Below are positions 45,810 to 55,584 of a stretch of 64,000 bases of DNA, piece by piece. The stretch's first letter is position 1, and each line of letters opens with the position of its first letter. The notes below the pieces were generated by a model. The model saw only the letters and a program-made list of their open reading frames with translations. It was not told where the DNA came from and made no database searches. Source of the stretch: Arthrobacter burdickii (GTDB lineage: Bacteria; Actinomycetota; Actinomycetes; Actinomycetales; Micrococcaceae); contig NZ_JAROCG010000002.1 in assembly GCF_030433645.1 (NCBI RefSeq), positions 372,001 to 436,000 on the forward strand. The letters run 5' to 3'. Position numbers and translations under genes: made by a program.

Positions 45810-46505
45810 CAGGGTCGCGTAGACCACGTAGTTGTCGTCGAACAGCCCGGTGTCCGGGTTGTAGCCGTCGCAGGTGATGAGGCGCAGTTCCGATCCGGGC
45901 GTGTTCCCGTACACCGTCAGGGTGGGGAACCCGTCCTTCCGGTAGGCTTCGCCGCGCTGGAACTCGAACACCGCCGTCGTGCCGTCCTCGCGGGTCACGT
46001 TCATGCGGTCGCCGGACTTGAGGGCGCGGAGGTCGGCGAAGACGCCCTTGCCGCCGTCGGTGGCGTTGACGTGGCCGAGCATCACGGCCGGCCCGCGGTC
46101 ACCGGGGGTGGGGGACCGGTTGTACCAGCCGGCGGGTGCACCGGGGCCGTCCGGCGGTACCTCGAGGCTGCGGTTCTCGCGCAGGCCCAGGCTGACCAGG
46201 TCGGTGCGCACGCCGATGGACGGGATCTCCAGGGTGACCGGTGCCGATGCGGGAAGCACTGCCGGCTGTGCCGGGGCCGCCGCGGGAGCGGATGGGGTTG
46301 CGGCGGGCGCGGCGGGCGCCGACGGCGCAGCCGCACTTGGGGCAACGGCAGAAGGGGTGGGGGCTGCCGTGGCGACCGAGGTGCCGGCAATGGCCGACGA
46401 CTCCGGCGTCGCCGCCGGGGATGCCCCGCAGCCGGCGAGGAGGAAAAGGGCGGCCACCGCCGGAGCCGTGAGGCCCCAGCGGTGGCCGGTTACTTCACTG
46501 ATCAT
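45801..46505 (-). CDS. Class F sortase, lipoprotein-like
   Basis: A 234-residue transpeptidase. Signal peptide with lipobox LLAGC (C26). A Pro/Ala/Ser-rich stalk of about 60 residues follows (residues 30-88). The sortase domain (90-234) has H145 in LGHVNATDGG and the catalytic C212 in RLITCDGYN, with R208 just before. DNYVVYATLV closes the fold, as in class F. It probably joins proteins bearing a sorting signal to the wall. A CHRD gene with such a signal starts 10 bases upstream in the same direction. Confidence 0.88.
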   Translation of the reverse strand: MISEVTGHRWGLTAPAVAALFLLAGCGASPAATPESSAIAGTSVATAAPTPSAVAPSAAAPSAPAAPAATPSAPAAAPAQPAVLPASAPVTLEIPSIGVRTDLVSLGLRENRSLEVPPDGPGAPAGWYNRSPTPGDRGPAVMLGHVNATDGGKGVFADLRALKSGDRMNVTREDGTTAVFEFQRGEAYRKDGFPTLTVYGNTPGSELRLITCDGYNPDTGLFDDNYVVYATLVP

Positions 46506-46515
46506 CAGCTCAGTA

Positions 46516-47292
46516 TTATGCGTTGGTCGCGCGGCGGCGCACTGCGTAGGTTCCACCGGCTGCAGCTGCCAGGACCAGGCCGCCACCGAGGGCGATCATG
46601 CCTGCAGTGTTGGAGGACGACTCCGTGGCGACACCGGTGTCGGCTCCGCCGGACGGCATGGCACCCATCTGGGTCGCGACGAGCGTGCCGCACAGTGCGG
46701 GCGAGGTCGCGCCGAGGGGCAGGTCGGGGGCGATCTCCGACGGGCTGGCGAAGACTTCCTCGGAGACACCGGCGGTGGCGGGATCCAGGCCGTGCACGAC
46801 GACGACGGCGGTGCCGGCTTCGAGGGAGGCCTTTGTCGCGGCATCCAGGGTGATGGTGCGCTGGATGGAGTAGGTCCCGCCCTGGCCGCCGAGGGCGAGG
46901 TTCAGGCCCTCCGCGGGGGTCGTCGCACCGGAGGTGGTGAGCGTGGTCTGGATGTCGCCGTAGCCCGGGACGCCTTCGGCCACGTTGATGATGCCGTCGC
47001 CGTTGGCGTCATCGGCAGGCGTGGGGCACTTGCCCTGGGCGCCACCGTGGATGTGCTGGACGTGCGGGTACGGAGCGTCCATGAAGGTCTGCGCGAGGCC
47101 GGACACCTGGAGGTTGACCATCGCCTGGTCGCCGGTGACGTCGACGGTGATCGTGCCGGTACCCGTGGTGCCATTGAGCTGGCCCAGCGTGGACGAGTAG
47201 GAGCCGTCGGCTGCCATGGCGGGGGAGCCGGCGAGGGCGACGGCGCTGATGGCGAGGGCTGGTACTGCGAGGAGACGCATCTTCTTGTTCAT
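46516..47292 (-). CDS. CHRD-domain surface protein with sortase signal
   Basis: A 258-residue exported protein. Signal peptide 1-27 (AMAADG). The CHRD beta domain of about residues 30-205 has PHVQHIHGGAQGKCP near residue 75 and VVVHGLDPATAGVSE, both typical of CHRD. It ends with MPSGGADTG (212-220), a hydrophobic helix (about 231-250) and RRRATNA, which together form a non-LPXTG sorting signal. GGAGGAATTTCC precedes the ATG. It is next to the class F sortase and is its probable substrate. CHRD proteins are usually extracellular; their roles are poorly known. Confidence 0.85.
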   Translation of the reverse strand: MNKKMRLLAVPALAISAVALAGSPAMAADGSYSSTLGQLNGTTGTGTITVDVTGDQAMVNLQVSGLAQTFMDAPYPHVQHIHGGAQGKCPTPADDANGDGIINVAEGVPGYGDIQTTLTTSGATTPAEGLNLALGGQGGTYSIQRTITLDAATKASLEAGTAVVVVHGLDPATAGVSEEVFASPSEIAPDLPLGATSPALCGTLVATQMGAMPSGGADTGVATESSSNTAGMIALGGGLVLAAAAGGTYAVRRRATNA

Positions 47293-47461
47293 TGGAAATT
47301 CCTCCGTTGTGCGAATGAGGCGCCGTGTGGGGCGCGTGACAGTACTTCGGGGTGAGCCCAGTCACGGATGGGAGGAGATGGGAGGAATCTTTGAGAACCC
47401 TGACAGTTCGCCCGCGGTGGAAGGAACGGAGGTAGTCCTGGGCATACGGAAGAATGGTCGG

Positions 47462-47947
47462 ATGCAGTCACTAGGAAGTAATGGGCGGCCGGCGGGCCGG
47501 GGTTTGAGCATGCGCATGGGCAGTGCCGGGATGGGCATCATGCTCGTCGTGTTCCTGGTCGCCGTCGTCTTCGCGGCGAACCAGAACGACGTCGTCGGCT
47601 GGCTGGTGGTGATCATCTCCCTCGGCTGGCTCCTGGTCTTCAGCTTCGTGGTCATCAGCCTCCGCTCGGCGGCCCGGAAGGCCGCCGCACGTCTCCAGGG
47701 CAGCGGGTTCGGTGGGTCGGGGCAGTCCTCGACCGCGCCCATCGCCGCCGACCGGGCACGGGACATGAAGCTCGACCACAGCTTCAAGATCGTCCAGGTG
47801 CAGGTCGGCGTGGTCCGGGAGTACCTCGGCAAGGACGAGGGCATGGTGGAGCGCGCGCTCGAGACCATCGAGATCACCTCGCACAACGCCCGCTCGATGA
47901 TGAAGGGCTCGACGGAAGGCCCCGTCGAGGGCACAGTCGTCGACTGA
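47462..47947 (+). CDS. Membrane-anchored protein, unknown function
   Basis: A 161-residue protein with two adjacent hydrophobic segments (MLVVFLVAVVFAANQ and VVGWLVVIISLGWLLVFSFV). A basic linker leads to a soluble C-terminal helix of about 80 residues containing DHSFKIVQVQVGVVREYLG and VERALETIEITSHNARSMM. It looks like a two-helix anchor plus coiled coil. The open frame extends further upstream; MQSLGSNG was chosen because sequence before it is not protein-like, but no clear ribosome site exists. I do not recognise the family. Confidence 0.65.
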   Translation: MQSLGSNGRPAGRGLSMRMGSAGMGIMLVVFLVAVVFAANQNDVVGWLVVIISLGWLLVFSFVVISLRSAARKAAARLQGSGFGGSGQSSTAPIAADRARDMKLDHSFKIVQVQVGVVREYLGKDEGMVERALETIEITSHNARSMMKGSTEGPVEGTVVD

Positions 47948-47986
47948 CGCGCCCGCGTCCGGGATGAATCGGAAAACCCTCCGGGG

Positions 47987-47992
47987 TAAGGT
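47987..47992 (+). promoter_or_regulatory. -10 element, leaderless xth mRNA
   Basis: TAAGGT, seven bases before the GTG of xth. Confidence 0.5.
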
Positions 47993-47999
47993 GGATCGA

Positions 48000-49882
<1,883 letters not shown>

Positions 49883-49885
49883 CCC

Positions 49886-50485
49886 ATGTGTGCACCCACC
49901 GGTCAGACCAGCGGAGCGGCACCAGCCACGTCCCGTTCCGGCCTGAGCGGTAGCTGCGTGGGGATCACCATACCCATCCCGGAGCCCCTCGCCGGCGACC
50001 TGGAGGCGTGGAGGGCGTCCTTCGGCGACCCCCTGGCGGCGGTCGTCCCGCCCCACATCACCCTCATCACGACGACGCCGGCGTCGGACTGGGACGCGAC
50101 CATCGACCATGTGCGGGCCGTCGCCCGGCAGCAACGGCCCTTCGAGGTGCGCCTGCGCAGCACCGGGTCCTTCCGCCCGGTGTCACCGGTGGTGTTCCTG
50201 AACCTCGTCGAGGGTTTCGACGAGTGCGTCGACCTGCACGCGAAGCTCCAGAGGGGCCCCCTCGAACGCGACCTGGATTTCCCCTTCCATCCGCACGTCA
50301 CCGTGGCGCACGATGTCTCCGAGGCCGGAATGGACGCGGCGGTCGAAGAGCTCCACGCCTTCGAGGCCTCGTTCGAGGTGCGGTCCATGGGCCTGTACGA
50401 GCACGTGCCGTCGGGGCTCTGGAAGCTGAGGGAGGAGCTGCACTTTGGCCAAGTCGCTGACGGCTCCGAAGCCGCCGCAGGTTGA
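49886..50485 (+). CDS. 2'-5' RNA ligase / cyclic phosphodiesterase-like protein
   Basis: A 199-residue 2H-phosphoesterase. It has the two HxTx motifs PPHITLIT near residue 53 and PHVTVAHD near residue 133, each giving a catalytic His and Thr. Relatives ligate or hydrolyse 2',5' or cyclic phosphate bonds in RNA or small nucleotides; the substrate is unknown. It begins 3 bases after the trpS stop and overlaps the YihY gene by 41 bases. Confidence 0.88.
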   Translation: MCAPTGQTSGAAPATSRSGLSGSCVGITIPIPEPLAGDLEAWRASFGDPLAAVVPPHITLITTTPASDWDATIDHVRAVARQQRPFEVRLRSTGSFRPVSPVVFLNLVEGFDECVDLHAKLQRGPLERDLDFPFHPHVTVAHDVSEAGMDAAVEELHAFEASFEVRSMGLYEHVPSGLWKLREELHFGQVADGSEAAAG

Positions 50486-51548
50486 GCAGCCGTCCCCGGC
50501 CAGCCTGCCCGACCTCCGCCGCAAGGTCATCGACGCGCAGGTGCGCGTCGGACGGCTGACCCGTTCCGGAAGCGGGGGCACCGAGCTCCTGCTGGCTCGG
50601 CTCGATCTTGCGATCTGCCGTTTCTACACCCTGCGACCCATGAGAGTCGTCCTGCTGTACAACGAGCGGCGGGGCCCGCTGATGGCGGCCGGGCTGGCCT
50701 ACCGCTTGTTCTTCGCCATCGCGGCGCTGCTCGTCGTGGGATTCGCCGCGCTCGGCATCGTCGTCGCGGGGGACGAAAACCTCCGTGAGCTCGCCGTGGA
50801 CGCCCTCGACCGGGCGGTGCCCGGCCTGATCGACAGAGGGGAGGACGGCCGGGGCCTCGTGACCCCTGCCCGTCTCTTCGATGCGACCAGTGGGCTGGGC
50901 TGGACGATCGTCGTCTCGTCGGCCGTGATGCTCGTGACGGCACTCGGCTGGATCGGCGGGATGCGCCAGGCGATGCGCGGGATCTTCGCGCTCCAGCCCG
51001 TTGCGGCGCCTCCCGTCGTGCTCTGGCTGAAGGACCTGGGCACGCTCGCGGTGCTCGGCGTCATCATGCTCGTGACCACGGGACTGGGTATCGTCGCCAC
51101 CAACTCGCTGGGCGCACTCCTGGCCCTCCTCGAGCTGGCGGCAGTGAGCCCGGTGCTGACGCAGGTGGCAGGCTTCGCCGTGATGATCCTGCTGGACATC
51201 CTCGTGGCCGTGGTGCTGTTCCACTCGGCGTCGGCCATCGAGATGCCGCGCAGGATCCTGCTGCAGGGGGCGGTCATCGCAGGGATCGGGACGACGCTGT
51301 TACGCACCTTCTCAGCCCAGATCCTCGGCACCTTCGGCAACAACCCGCTGCTGCTGTCCTTCGCCGTGATCCTCGCGCTGTTCATCTGGTTCTTCCTCCT
51401 CAGCCAGGTGTACCTGCTGGCCACGGCCTGGTGTGCCGTGGGTTCGGCCGACGCCGAAAACCGGGCGGAGCGCGAGCGTTCCGCGAAGGGCGGCACCCTG
51501 CGCCAGCGACGCCGCCGGAAGCCGGGCACCGGGAACCCTCCCACCTGA
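50445..51548 (+). CDS. YihY/virulence factor BrkB family membrane protein
   Basis: A 367-residue membrane protein of the YihY/BrkB family. An acidic-basic N-terminus of about 70 residues is followed by six hydrophobic segments, with the family block GPLMAAGLAYRLFFAIAALL. Polar residues within the last helices and the basic C-terminal tail (RQRRRRKPG) are typical. The function of the family is uncertain; it was once mistaken for RNase BN. It starts with TTG 7 bases after GGAGGAG, overlapping the preceding gene. Confidence 0.9.
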   Translation: MAKSLTAPKPPQVEQPSPASLPDLRRKVIDAQVRVGRLTRSGSGGTELLLARLDLAICRFYTLRPMRVVLLYNERRGPLMAAGLAYRLFFAIAALLVVGFAALGIVVAGDENLRELAVDALDRAVPGLIDRGEDGRGLVTPARLFDATSGLGWTIVVSSAVMLVTALGWIGGMRQAMRGIFALQPVAAPPVVLWLKDLGTLAVLGVIMLVTTGLGIVATNSLGALLALLELAAVSPVLTQVAGFAVMILLDILVAVVLFHSASAIEMPRRILLQGAVIAGIGTTLLRTFSAQILGTFGNNPLLLSFAVILALFIWFFLLSQVYLLATAWCAVGSADAENRAERERSAKGGTLRQRRRRKPGTGNPPT

Positions 51549-51610
51549 CTCACCCGTCCTGCTGCTCGGCGGATTGCTCCTGGCACCGACGTGCAGGACT
51601 CCGGGAACCG

Positions 51611-51644
51611 GGAAGGGCGGCCCGCTGGTGCGGACCGCCCTTCC
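51611..51644. terminator. Bidirectional hairpin between yihY and sdhB
   Basis: Fifteen-base arms starting GGAAGGGCGGCCCGC with one mismatch and a TGGT loop, between the convergent yihY and sdhB genes. Confidence 0.8.
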
Positions 51645-51696
51645 TGGCACATCGACGTGCGTGGTGTTCCTTATGGCGCCGGATCTTCTGCCTACG

Positions 51697-52482
51697 TCAG
51701 ACCTTGCGGGTCAGGATGGCCTGCTTGACCTCGGAGATGGCCTTGGTGACCTGGATGCCTCGCGGGCAGGCCTCCGAGCAGTTGAAGGTGGTCCGGCAGC
51801 GCCAGACGCCTTCCTTGTCGTTGAGGATCTCGAGGCGCATGTCCCCGGCATCGTCGCGCGAGTCGAAGATGAAGCGGTGCGCGTTCACGATCGCGGCCGG
51901 ACCGAAGTACTGGCCGTCGGTCCAGAACACGGGGCAGGAGGACGTGCACGCGGCGCACAGGATGCACTTGGTGGTGTCGTCGTAGCGGTCGCGCTCCTCG
52001 GAGGACTGCAGGCGCTCCTTCGCGGGCTCGTGGCCCTTGCTGATCAGGAACGGCATGATCTCGCGGTAGGACTGGAAGAAGGGCTCCATGTCCACGATCA
52101 GGTCCTTCTCCACGGGCAGGCCCTTGATGGGCTCCACGAGGATGGGCTTGGACGTGTCGAGGTCCTTCAGCAGCGTCTTGCAGGCCAGGCGGTTGCGGCC
52201 GTTGATGCGCATGGCATCGGAGCCGCACACGCCGTGGGCGCAGGACCGGCGGAAGGACACCGAGCCGTCATGCTCCCACTTGACCTTGTGCAGGGCGTCC
52301 AGCACGCGGTCCGTGCCGTACATGGTCAGCTGCCACTCGTCCCAGTGGGCCTCGTCCGAGACCTCCGGGTTGTAGCGCCGGACCTTGAGGGTGACGTCGA
52401 AGGTGGGGATCTCTCCGCCGGCGACGTCCTTGCTGAGCTCGATCTTCGAGGCCGGCTCTTTTTCCATCGTTTCGGTGCTCAT
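51697..52482 (-). CDS. sdhB: Succinate dehydrogenase iron-sulfur subunit
   Basis: A 261-residue subunit that carries electrons from FAD to quinone. The [2Fe-2S] loop is RRSCAHGVCGSDAM near 80. The [4Fe-4S] and [3Fe-4S] clusters are bound by KCILCAACTSSCP near 172 and RTTFNCSEACPRGIQV near 228. The ATG shares one base with the sdhA stop (TGATG). It is the last gene of sdhCDAB and precedes a bidirectional hairpin. Confidence 0.97.
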   Translation of the reverse strand: MSTETMEKEPASKIELSKDVAGGEIPTFDVTLKVRRYNPEVSDEAHWDEWQLTMYGTDRVLDALHKVKWEHDGSVSFRRSCAHGVCGSDAMRINGRNRLACKTLLKDLDTSKPILVEPIKGLPVEKDLIVDMEPFFQSYREIMPFLISKGHEPAKERLQSSEERDRYDDTTKCILCAACTSSCPVFWTDGQYFGPAAIVNAHRFIFDSRDDAGDMRLEILNDKEGVWRCRTTFNCSEACPRGIQVTKAISEVKQAILTRKV

Positions 52483-54260
52483 CAGTACTTACGCTCCATG
52501 GGCTGGTATCGGGTGAAGATAACCGGTTTGGTCTCAAGGCGGACGCCGCTCGTCTCGGTGGCGCTCGGGTCCTTGTAGGCCATGGAATGGGTCATGAAAT
52601 TCTCGTCGTCACGCTCAGGATAGTCCTCACGGAAGTGACCCCCGCGGGATTCCTTGCGGTGCAGGGCCGCCGCGGTCATGACCTTCGCCATGTCAAGGAG
52701 GAATCCGAGTTCGACGGCCTCGAGCAGGTCGAGGTTGAACCGCTTGCCCTTGTCCTGGACGGTGATGCGGGTGTACCGCTCCTCCAGCGTATCGATCACG
52801 CGCAGCGCCTCGAGCAGAGTCTGCTCGGTGCGGAACACCTGGACATTCGCGTCCATGACGTCCTGCAGCTCCTTGCGGATCTGCGCGACGCGCTCCCCGC
52901 CTTCCGAGCTGCGTGCCCGGTTGAGGAGCAGCTCGGTCTCGGCCGCGGGGTTCTCGGGGATCTCGACGAAGTCGGCCGTCAGGGCGTACTGCGCGGCGGC
53001 GATGCCGGCGCGCTTGCCGAAGACGTTGATGTCGAGGAGCGAGTTGGTGCCCAGGCGGTTCGAGCCGTGCACGGAGACGCACGCGACCTCGCCTGCAGCG
53101 TACAGCCCGGGGACCACGGTGTCGTTGTCGGCCAGGACCTCGGCCTGGATGTTGGTCGGGATGCCGCCCATGGCGTAGTGCGCCGTCGGGAAGACGGGGA
53201 CGGGCTCCGTGTAGGGCTCGACACCGAGGTAGGTGCGGGCGAACTCGGTGATGTCGGGGAGCTTCGCATCGATGTGCGCGGGCTCGAGGTGCGTCAGGTC
53301 GAGGAGGACGTAGTCCTTGTTCGGCCCGGCGCCACGGCCCTCGCGGACCTCGTTCGCCATGGAACGCGCCACGATGTCACGCGGAGCGAGGTCCTTGATG
53401 GTGGGGGCGTAGCGCTCCATGAAGCGCTCTCCCTCCGAGTTCCGCAGGATCGCGCCTTCGCCGCGCGCCGCCTCGGACAGCAGGATGCCCAGGCCGGCGA
53501 GGCCGGTCGGGTGGAACTGGAAGAATTCCATGTCCTCGAGGGGGATGCCGCGGCGGAAGGCGATGCCCATGCCGTCGCCCGTCAGCGTGTGGGCGTTCGA
53601 CGTCGTCTTGTAGACCTTGCCGACGCCGCCCGAGGCGAACACGACGGACTTCGCCTGGAAGATGTGCAGTTCACCCGAGGCGAGGTCGTAGGAGACGACG
53701 CCGGCCACGCGCTTCTGGATGCGGGTCACGCCGTCGACGGTGACTTCCTGGTCCACCATCAGCAGGTCGAGCACGTAGTACTCGTTGTAGAACTCCACGT
53801 TGTGCTTGACGCAGTTTTGGTACAGCGTCTGCAGGATCATGTGGCCCGTGCGGTCCGCCGCGTAGCAGGACCGGCGGACAGGGGCCTTGCCGTGGTCGCG
53901 GGTGTGGCCGCCGAAGCGTCGCTGGTCGATACGACCCTCGGGCGTGCGGTTGAACGGCAGGCCCATCCTCTCGAGGTCGAGGACCGCCTCGATGGCCTCC
54001 TTGGCCATGACCTCGGCGGCGTCCTGGTCGACGAGGTAGTCACCACCCTTGACGGTGTCGAAGGTGTGCCACTCCCAGTTGTCCTCTTCGACGTTGGCGA
54101 GTGCAGCGCACATGCCACCCTGTGCCGCACCCGTGTGCGAACGGGTGGGGTAGAGCTTCGTCAGGACGGCGGTGTGGGCGCGCTGCCCCGACTCGATGGC
54201 TGCGCGCATCCCTGCGCCACCGGCGCCGACGATGACGACGTCGTACTTGTGGACCTGCAT
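52482..54260 (-). CDS. sdhA: Succinate dehydrogenase flavoprotein subunit
   Basis: Oxidises succinate to fumarate. The 592 residues have the FAD loop VVIVGAGGAGMRA near 8, and the covalent FAD histidine H42 in TRSHTGAAQGGM. The active-site block is FFQFHPTGLAG. LGTNSLLDINVFG and the conserved RSCYAADRTGHM are also present. AAAGAG lies upstream of the ATG. Succinate dehydrogenase direction is inferred from the heme-bearing SdhC/D partners. Confidence 0.98.
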   Translation of the reverse strand: MQVHKYDVVIVGAGGAGMRAAIESGQRAHTAVLTKLYPTRSHTGAAQGGMCAALANVEEDNWEWHTFDTVKGGDYLVDQDAAEVMAKEAIEAVLDLERMGLPFNRTPEGRIDQRRFGGHTRDHGKAPVRRSCYAADRTGHMILQTLYQNCVKHNVEFYNEYYVLDLLMVDQEVTVDGVTRIQKRVAGVVSYDLASGELHIFQAKSVVFASGGVGKVYKTTSNAHTLTGDGMGIAFRRGIPLEDMEFFQFHPTGLAGLGILLSEAARGEGAILRNSEGERFMERYAPTIKDLAPRDIVARSMANEVREGRGAGPNKDYVLLDLTHLEPAHIDAKLPDITEFARTYLGVEPYTEPVPVFPTAHYAMGGIPTNIQAEVLADNDTVVPGLYAAGEVACVSVHGSNRLGTNSLLDINVFGKRAGIAAAQYALTADFVEIPENPAAETELLLNRARSSEGGERVAQIRKELQDVMDANVQVFRTEQTLLEALRVIDTLEERYTRITVQDKGKRFNLDLLEAVELGFLLDMAKVMTAAALHRKESRGGHFREDYPERDDENFMTHSMAYKDPSATETSGVRLETKPVIFTRYQPMERKY

Positions 54261-54291
54261 GCTGGTCGCTCTTTCTGTTGAAACCGGTCGT

Positions 54292-54322
54292 GCATGAAGG
54301 GGCCCCGCGGGGCCGGTCATGC
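54292..54322 (-). promoter_or_regulatory. Hairpin in the sdhD-sdhA gap
   Basis: GGCCCCGCGGGGCC (perfect 14-base palindrome) is extended by GCATGA/TCATGC pairs. It sits in the only sizeable gap (87 bases) of the sdh operon and could stabilise RNA or reduce read-through. Confidence 0.5.
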
Positions 54323-54347
54323 GGGAACTGCCGAGGTCCGGCAGGGC

Positions 54348-54815
54348 TTACGATGCGGGGCAGTAGTCCGCCACGTGCGCGACTCCGTCGATGACGGGGC
54401 ACGGATCGAAGGTGAAGATCACGAGGGTGCCGAGGACCACGATGACGACGGTCGCCGTGTAGAGGACTCCCTTGAGCCACATCCGCGTGCTGTTCTTGTC
54501 GGCGTAGTCGTTGATGATCACGCGGACGCCGTTGGTGCCGTGGAGCATGGACAGCCACAGCAGTACCAGGTCCCAGACCTGCCAGATCGGATTGGCCCAC
54601 TTGCCGGCGACGAAGCCGAAGTCCACACCGGTGATGCCGTCCCCGGCGACGAGGTTCACGTAGAGGTGGACGGTGATCATCACGAGGAGGATGGCGCCCG
54701 AGAGGCGCATGAACAGCCAGGCGACCATCTCGAAGTTGCCGCGCGACCCCGGCGTGCGCGAGTAGCCCGGGGTGACGCGGCCGGAACGGGGGCTATCGAT
54801 GGTTGGGGTAGCCAT
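54348..54815 (-). CDS. sdhD: Succinate dehydrogenase membrane anchor subunit
   Basis: A 155-residue membrane subunit with three hydrophobic segments. The heme and quinone segment LLWLSMLHGTNGVRVIIND holds the conserved His. It joins SdhC to hold SdhAB on the inner membrane. GGAGG, within the end of sdhC, lies 8 bases before the ATG. The sdhC stop TAA is 4 bases away, so translation is likely coupled. Confidence 0.93.
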   Translation of the reverse strand: MATPTIDSPRSGRVTPGYSRTPGSRGNFEMVAWLFMRLSGAILLVMITVHLYVNLVAGDGITGVDFGFVAGKWANPIWQVWDLVLLWLSMLHGTNGVRVIINDYADKNSTRMWLKGVLYTATVVIVVLGTLVIFTFDPCPVIDGVAHVADYCPAS

Positions 54816-54819
54816 GGTG

Positions 54820-55203
54820 TTAACCTCCGAAGACGTGCGTGAGATGGCGGATCGAGAAGGCGATCATGACGACCGCCCAGAGGCCTACGACGCCCCAGAG
54901 CATCTGGCGGTGGTACTTGGGGCCGTCCTTCCAGAAGTCCACGAGGATCAGGCGGATCCCGTTGAAGGCGTGGAACATGACGGCGGCGACGAGACCGAGT
55001 TCCCCGAGACCCATGATCGGGTTCTTGTACGACGCGATGACGGCGTCGTAGGCTTCGGGCGAAACGCGGACGAGGGATGTGTCCAGGACGTGCACGAGGA
55101 GGAAGAAGAAAATCACTACCCCGGTGATGCGGTGGGCCACCCAGGACCATTGGCCTTCCCGGCCACGGTAGAGGGTGCCTGCTGGTGTCAGTGTCTTCGG
55201 CAT
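54820..55203 (-). CDS. sdhC: Succinate dehydrogenase cytochrome b subunit
   Basis: A 127-residue membrane subunit with three hydrophobic helices. It begins PKTLTPAGTLYRGREGQWSW and carries the heme-binding His in VMFHAFNGIRLILVD, along with VAHRITGVVIFFFLL in helix 1. The ATG has a nearly perfect AGGGAGGT site. It is the first gene of sdhCDAB. Confidence 0.95.
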   Translation of the reverse strand: MPKTLTPAGTLYRGREGQWSWVAHRITGVVIFFFLLVHVLDTSLVRVSPEAYDAVIASYKNPIMGLGELGLVAAVMFHAFNGIRLILVDFWKDGPKYHRQMLWGVVGLWAVVMIAFSIRHLTHVFGG

Positions 55204-55288
55204 TGAAATTACCTCCCTGCATCGCATGGGCGTTAGCGCGTTATACGCAGGGATTACGCCGGTGCGACAGCACTCTTCCGATAAGAAT

Positions 55289-55317
55289 AATCTAGGCCGG
55301 TGACACTTCCGGTTCAA
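55289..55317 (-). promoter_or_regulatory. Promoter of sdhCDAB
   Basis: -35 TTGAAC (55312-55317) and -10 TAGATT (55289-55294) on the minus strand with ideal 17-base spacing. It is the best two-box promoter in the window. Confidence 0.7.
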
Positions 55318-55572
55318 TTTAGGGGCCCCTCACATGTGACCTCGCACACCCGTCACCAGCAGTGTCGATAACTTATGTCGATACCCGCCGCGATGCCCGC
55401 GACTACCCGTCTTGACACCCGCGGATCCCCCTGATTCCGGGTCTTCACAGGCCGTGGGCAGGGAAAATCCGGGAGTCGCACTACCTGCGGCAGCAGGGGA
55501 GCGCGGGGACAGGACGCCGGTCTGGACGAATCCGGGGCGTGCAGGGTATGCCGTCTCCCGCCGGTCGTCGGT

Positions 55573-55578
55573 TACCGT
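55573..55578 (+). promoter_or_regulatory. -10 element, leaderless manC mRNA
   Basis: TACCGT, six bases before the ATG of manC. Confidence 0.5.
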
Positions 55579-55584
55579 GGATCG

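Larger units (their letters stand above)
55204..55584. other. Divergent promoter region sdhC / manC
   Basis: 381 bases. They hold the sdhC promoter (55289-55317), a 110-base sdhC leader and the manC -10 at 55573. A direct repeat TGTCGATA occurs twice, spaced by 5 bases, near 55363-55383, and could bind a regulator. Nothing else was recognised. Confidence 0.5.
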
